Below are positions 5,557 through 6,215 of a stretch of 6,215 bases of DNA, one piece after another. The stretch is taken from assembly GCF_001509485.1 (NCBI RefSeq), contig NZ_LLZI01000091.1:1-6215 (forward strand), written 5' to 3'. Positions within the stretch are counted from its first letter, which is position 1. Every line of letters starts with the position of its first letter. The notes under the pieces are model-generated. The model had not been told where the DNA came from and ran no database searches. It worked only from the letters and a program-made list of their open reading frames with translations. Source of the DNA: Streptomyces sp. NRRL F-4489. Lineage in GTDB: Bacteria; Actinomycetota; Actinomycetes; Streptomycetales; Streptomycetaceae. A program made the position numbers and the translations under genes.

Positions 5557-6215
5557 GGCGCGGATACGACGACGACGGGTACGGTCCCCGGGGCGGGTAC
5601 GGCCCCGCTTACGGACCCGGTTACGGGCCCGGCGGCGGCGCGGACCACGGGCGCGGGGCCGGGGCCGGGCGCCCCAGGGGCCGCGGGATCCCCGACGCCC
5701 TGCTGGTGGGGCTGATCGCCTTCCTGCTCGGGCTGACGGTGGTGGTGTGGACCGCGACCGGCCTGGGCGGGCTGTTCGCGCACGGCGCCTGGCCGACCGG
5801 GGTGAAGTACACCGGGACGCCGCTGGCGCTGCCGCACCTGGTGTCCGCGCCCCACGACATCGCGGCGGCCTGGCCGGAGACGCCCAAGGCCGAGCTGCCG
5901 GGGTATGGGCTCTTCTGGGGCCTGTTCATCGGCCAGTTGATGGTGCTGCTGGTGCTGGCGGTCTTCGTCCTGGGGACGGTCACCCGCTACCGCGCCGTAC
6001 GGGCGGCCCGCCGGGAGCGGCGGCGGGCGGAGGCGGCGGCGCCCCGGCCCGCGGCGCCCCAGCCCACGGATCCCCAGGCCGCGGCCCCGCAGCCCGTCCC
6101 GGCAGCCGAGCCCGCACCGGCCCCGACGCCCGCGCCGACTCCGGCCCCGGCTGCCGCACCGGCCGCCCCGGCCCCGGCCCCAGCCGCGCCCTCCGCCGTA
6201 CCCGCACCCGCACCC
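5553..6215 (+). CDS. VirD4/TraG-like coupling protein, N-terminal part (cut by window end)
   Basis: The first 221 codons of a gene that continues past the right edge in an open frame. It is likely the coupling protein that brings substrate to the secretion channel. Start is GTG 5553, overlapping the previous stop as GTGA. No good ribosome site precedes it, so translation is probably coupled. Residues 1-45 are Gly/Tyr/Pro/Arg-rich with four GYGP-type repeats. Two transmembrane helices follow (about 48-70 and 118-142) with an outside loop (71-117) containing several Trp and Pro. A basic stretch (145-159) shows the chain returning to the cytoplasm, then a Pro/Ala linker (163 onward) runs to the window end. 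Two N-terminal helices before a cytoplasmic ATPase is the VirD4/TraG plan. Position directly after VirB4, and resemblance to the streptomycete family annotated as T4SS conjugative DNA transfer protein, support this. The Walker motifs lie outside the window and could not be checked. Confidence 0.78.
   Translation, partial: MRRGYDDDGYGPRGGYGPAYGPGYGPGGGADHGRGAGAGRPRGRGIPDALLVGLIAFLLGLTVVVWTATGLGGLFAHGAWPTGVKYTGTPLALPHLVSAPHDIAAAWPETPKAELPGYGLFWGLFIGQLMVLLVLAVFVLGTVTRYRAVRAARRERRRAEAAAPRPAAPQPTDPQAAAPQPVPAAEPAPAPTPAPTPAPAAAPAAPAPAPAAPSAVPAPAP
5577..5630 (+). repeat. Four 12-base repeats encoding GYGP/AYGP
   Basis: Units lie at 5577-5588, 5595-5606, 5607-5618 and 5619-5630, with CGGGGC between the first two; they encode GYGP, GYGP, AYGP and GYGP. 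The second glycine uses a different codon in each copy (GGT, GGC, GGA, GGG), so the DNA has diverged while the peptide is kept. It lies in the cytoplasmic N-tail of the coupling protein. Confidence 0.7.
6039..6215 (+). repeat. Pro/Ala low-complexity linker coding region
   Basis: From residue 163 of the coupling protein to the window end, the protein is almost entirely Pro and Ala with a few Gln, Thr, Glu and Ser. Imperfect CCGGCCCCG-like and GCACCC-like units recur in the DNA. It probably makes an extended, flexible tether between the membrane helices and the downstream ATPase domain. Length is likely to vary between strains through repeat slippage. Confidence 0.65.

Noticed and set aside
1..6215. 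CRISPR arrays, tRNA or rRNA genes, insertion sequences, integrase or att sites
   Set aside because: No regularly spaced repeats, cloverleaf, rRNA-like segment, transposase or recombinase motif was seen, and flanking sequence needed to judge att sites is absent.

Overview
The window reads as Streptomyces or a close high-GC actinobacterium. Base composition is very G+C-rich, third codon positions are almost all G or C, ribosome sites are GGAGG-like, GTG and TTG starts are used, and genes overlap by a few bases. The five proteins resemble a chromosomal type IV secretion-like locus that I recall from Streptomyces as the S. coelicolor SCO6878-SCO6881 neighbourhood. That assignment is from memory of the families; no search was run.

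Layout, all on the + strand: bases 1-339 hold no gene I can defend, but carry several inverted repeats and presumably the promoter. Then follows one tightly packed operon. (1) 340-1194 is a one-pass membrane protein with a VirB8/TcpC-like (NTF2-fold) outer domain. (2) 1184-2461 is a polytopic TrbL/VirB6-like channel protein (SCO6881 family). (3) 2458-4023 is an SCO6880-family protein: a PrgI/VirB3-like two-helix membrane domain followed by a region corresponding to the N-terminal, non-ATPase half of VirB4. (4) 4072-5556 is the VirB4 ATPase motor domain with Walker A and B. (5) 5553 to the window end is the N-terminal part of a VirD4/TraG-like coupling protein, cut before its ATPase domain. Junctions are an 11-base overlap, a 4-base TTGA overlap, a 48-base gap and a 4-base GTGA overlap, so the genes are almost certainly co-transcribed and translationally coupled.

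Together they supply the inner-membrane core of a minimal Gram-positive T4SS: scaffold (VirB8-like), pore (VirB6-like), VirB3/VirB4 energiser and coupling ATPase. No relaxase, pilin, cell-wall hydrolase or VirB11 is visible here. Classical Streptomyces plasmid transfer uses an FtsK-like TraB pump rather than this machinery, so the substrate of this locus, DNA or protein, is open.

The most distinctive point is that the VirB4 equivalent is split between genes 3 and 4. The two halves lie in the same reading frame, separated by one TGA and 16 sense codons, and a small tandem repeat and a stem-loop surround that stop. I see no TTA codon in any of the five reading frames, so nothing in the window suggests direct bldA control.
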